DNA from: CAYLJJ01 sp964384025
Lineage (GTDB): Bacteria > Myxococcota_A > Bradymonadia > UBA7976 > UBA1532
Assembly: GCA_964384025.1 (NCBI GenBank)
Contig: CAYLJJ010000188.1
Span: forward strand, 1-5,963
Direction: 5' to 3'
Length of the DNA stretch: 5,963 nucleotides
Under the pieces are notes generated by a model. That model had not been told where the DNA came from and did no database searches. It saw only the letters and a program-made list of their open reading frames with translations. The translations under genes and the position numbers were made by a program. This document shows, one piece after another, positions 5,839 through 5,963 of the stretch (its first letter is position 1; the number at the start of each line of letters is the position of its first letter).

Positions 5839-5853
5839 CTCCGCAGATGTCAC

Positions 5854-5963
5854 TCCAGGATGCCCCCAGCTCAGAGGAGATACGAGGATTTTTTAAAGGG
5901 TCTGAAACATCAATACTCCGGCCAGGGTTGAGATGCAAAACAAGGCAAGCGAAGTTTAAGGGG
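5854..5963 (-). other. Upstream region of the isoprenoid operon
   Basis: This 110-nt stretch precedes idi2 and reaches the window edge. No gene is recognisable in it on either strand. It contains an A/T-rich patch (TTTAAAAAA at about 5889-5897, minus strand) but no strong promoter boxes and no clear terminator of a preceding gene. Whether the operon starts here or continues from genes further right cannot be decided from this window. Confidence 0.4.

Noticed and set aside
5859..5930. Short plus-strand ORF starting MPPAQRRYEDFLKG, about 23 codons
   Set aside because: Too short, no motif, and no ribosome site was established. Likely chance.
5910..5938. Possible sigma-70 promoter for the operon: TTGCAT, 17-nt spacer, TATTGA (minus strand)
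   Set aside because: Each box matches the consensus at only three of six positions. The ideal spacing alone is not enough to call it.

Overview
The window looks like a stretch of chromosome from a bacterium of the Myxococcota or a related former deltaproteobacterial lineage (Bradymonadia-like groups would also fit). This is inferred from two things: a mevalonate-pathway gene cluster with a type 2 isopentenyl-diphosphate isomerase, and a cysteine- and aspartate-rich lipoprotein carrying MopE-type CDGLDNDCDG motifs. Both are common in those lineages. No rRNA, tRNA, phage, transposon, CRISPR or resistance element was seen.

All five genes lie on the minus strand, so transcription runs from right to left. 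From about 5850 down to 1895 there is a compact operon of four genes with no gaps: type 2 IPP isomerase (idi2/fni), diphosphomevalonate decarboxylase (mvaD), a phosphomevalonate-kinase-type GHMP kinase (mvaK2) and a trans-polyprenyl diphosphate synthase. Every junction overlaps: ATGA at idi2/mvaD, a TTG start inside mvaD for the kinase, and a GTG start inside the kinase gene for the synthase. Together they take phosphomevalonate to diphosphomevalonate, then to IPP, then DMAPP, and finally condense these into a prenyl diphosphate. HMG-CoA synthase, HMG-CoA reductase and mevalonate kinase are not in the window. They must lie elsewhere, possibly just beyond the right edge.

From 1827 to the left edge (position 1) there is one long open frame of 609 codons that runs out of the window. 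It encodes a secreted lipoprotein with a short signal peptide and lipobox, a cysteine-rich half with MopE-like Asp/Cys motifs, a DUF1565-like beta-helix segment and a glycine-rich, collagen-like stretch. It lies 67 nt downstream of the isoprenoid operon with no recognisable terminator between them. It has no evident functional link to isoprenoid synthesis.

The right 110 bases hold only the upstream region of the operon. Overall this is an ordinary, well-explained region. The points worth a second look are start-codon choices, the product length of the prenyl synthase, an Asn-to-His change next to the decarboxylase catalytic Asp, and the architecture of the truncated lipoprotein. I see no convincing evidence of a novel system.
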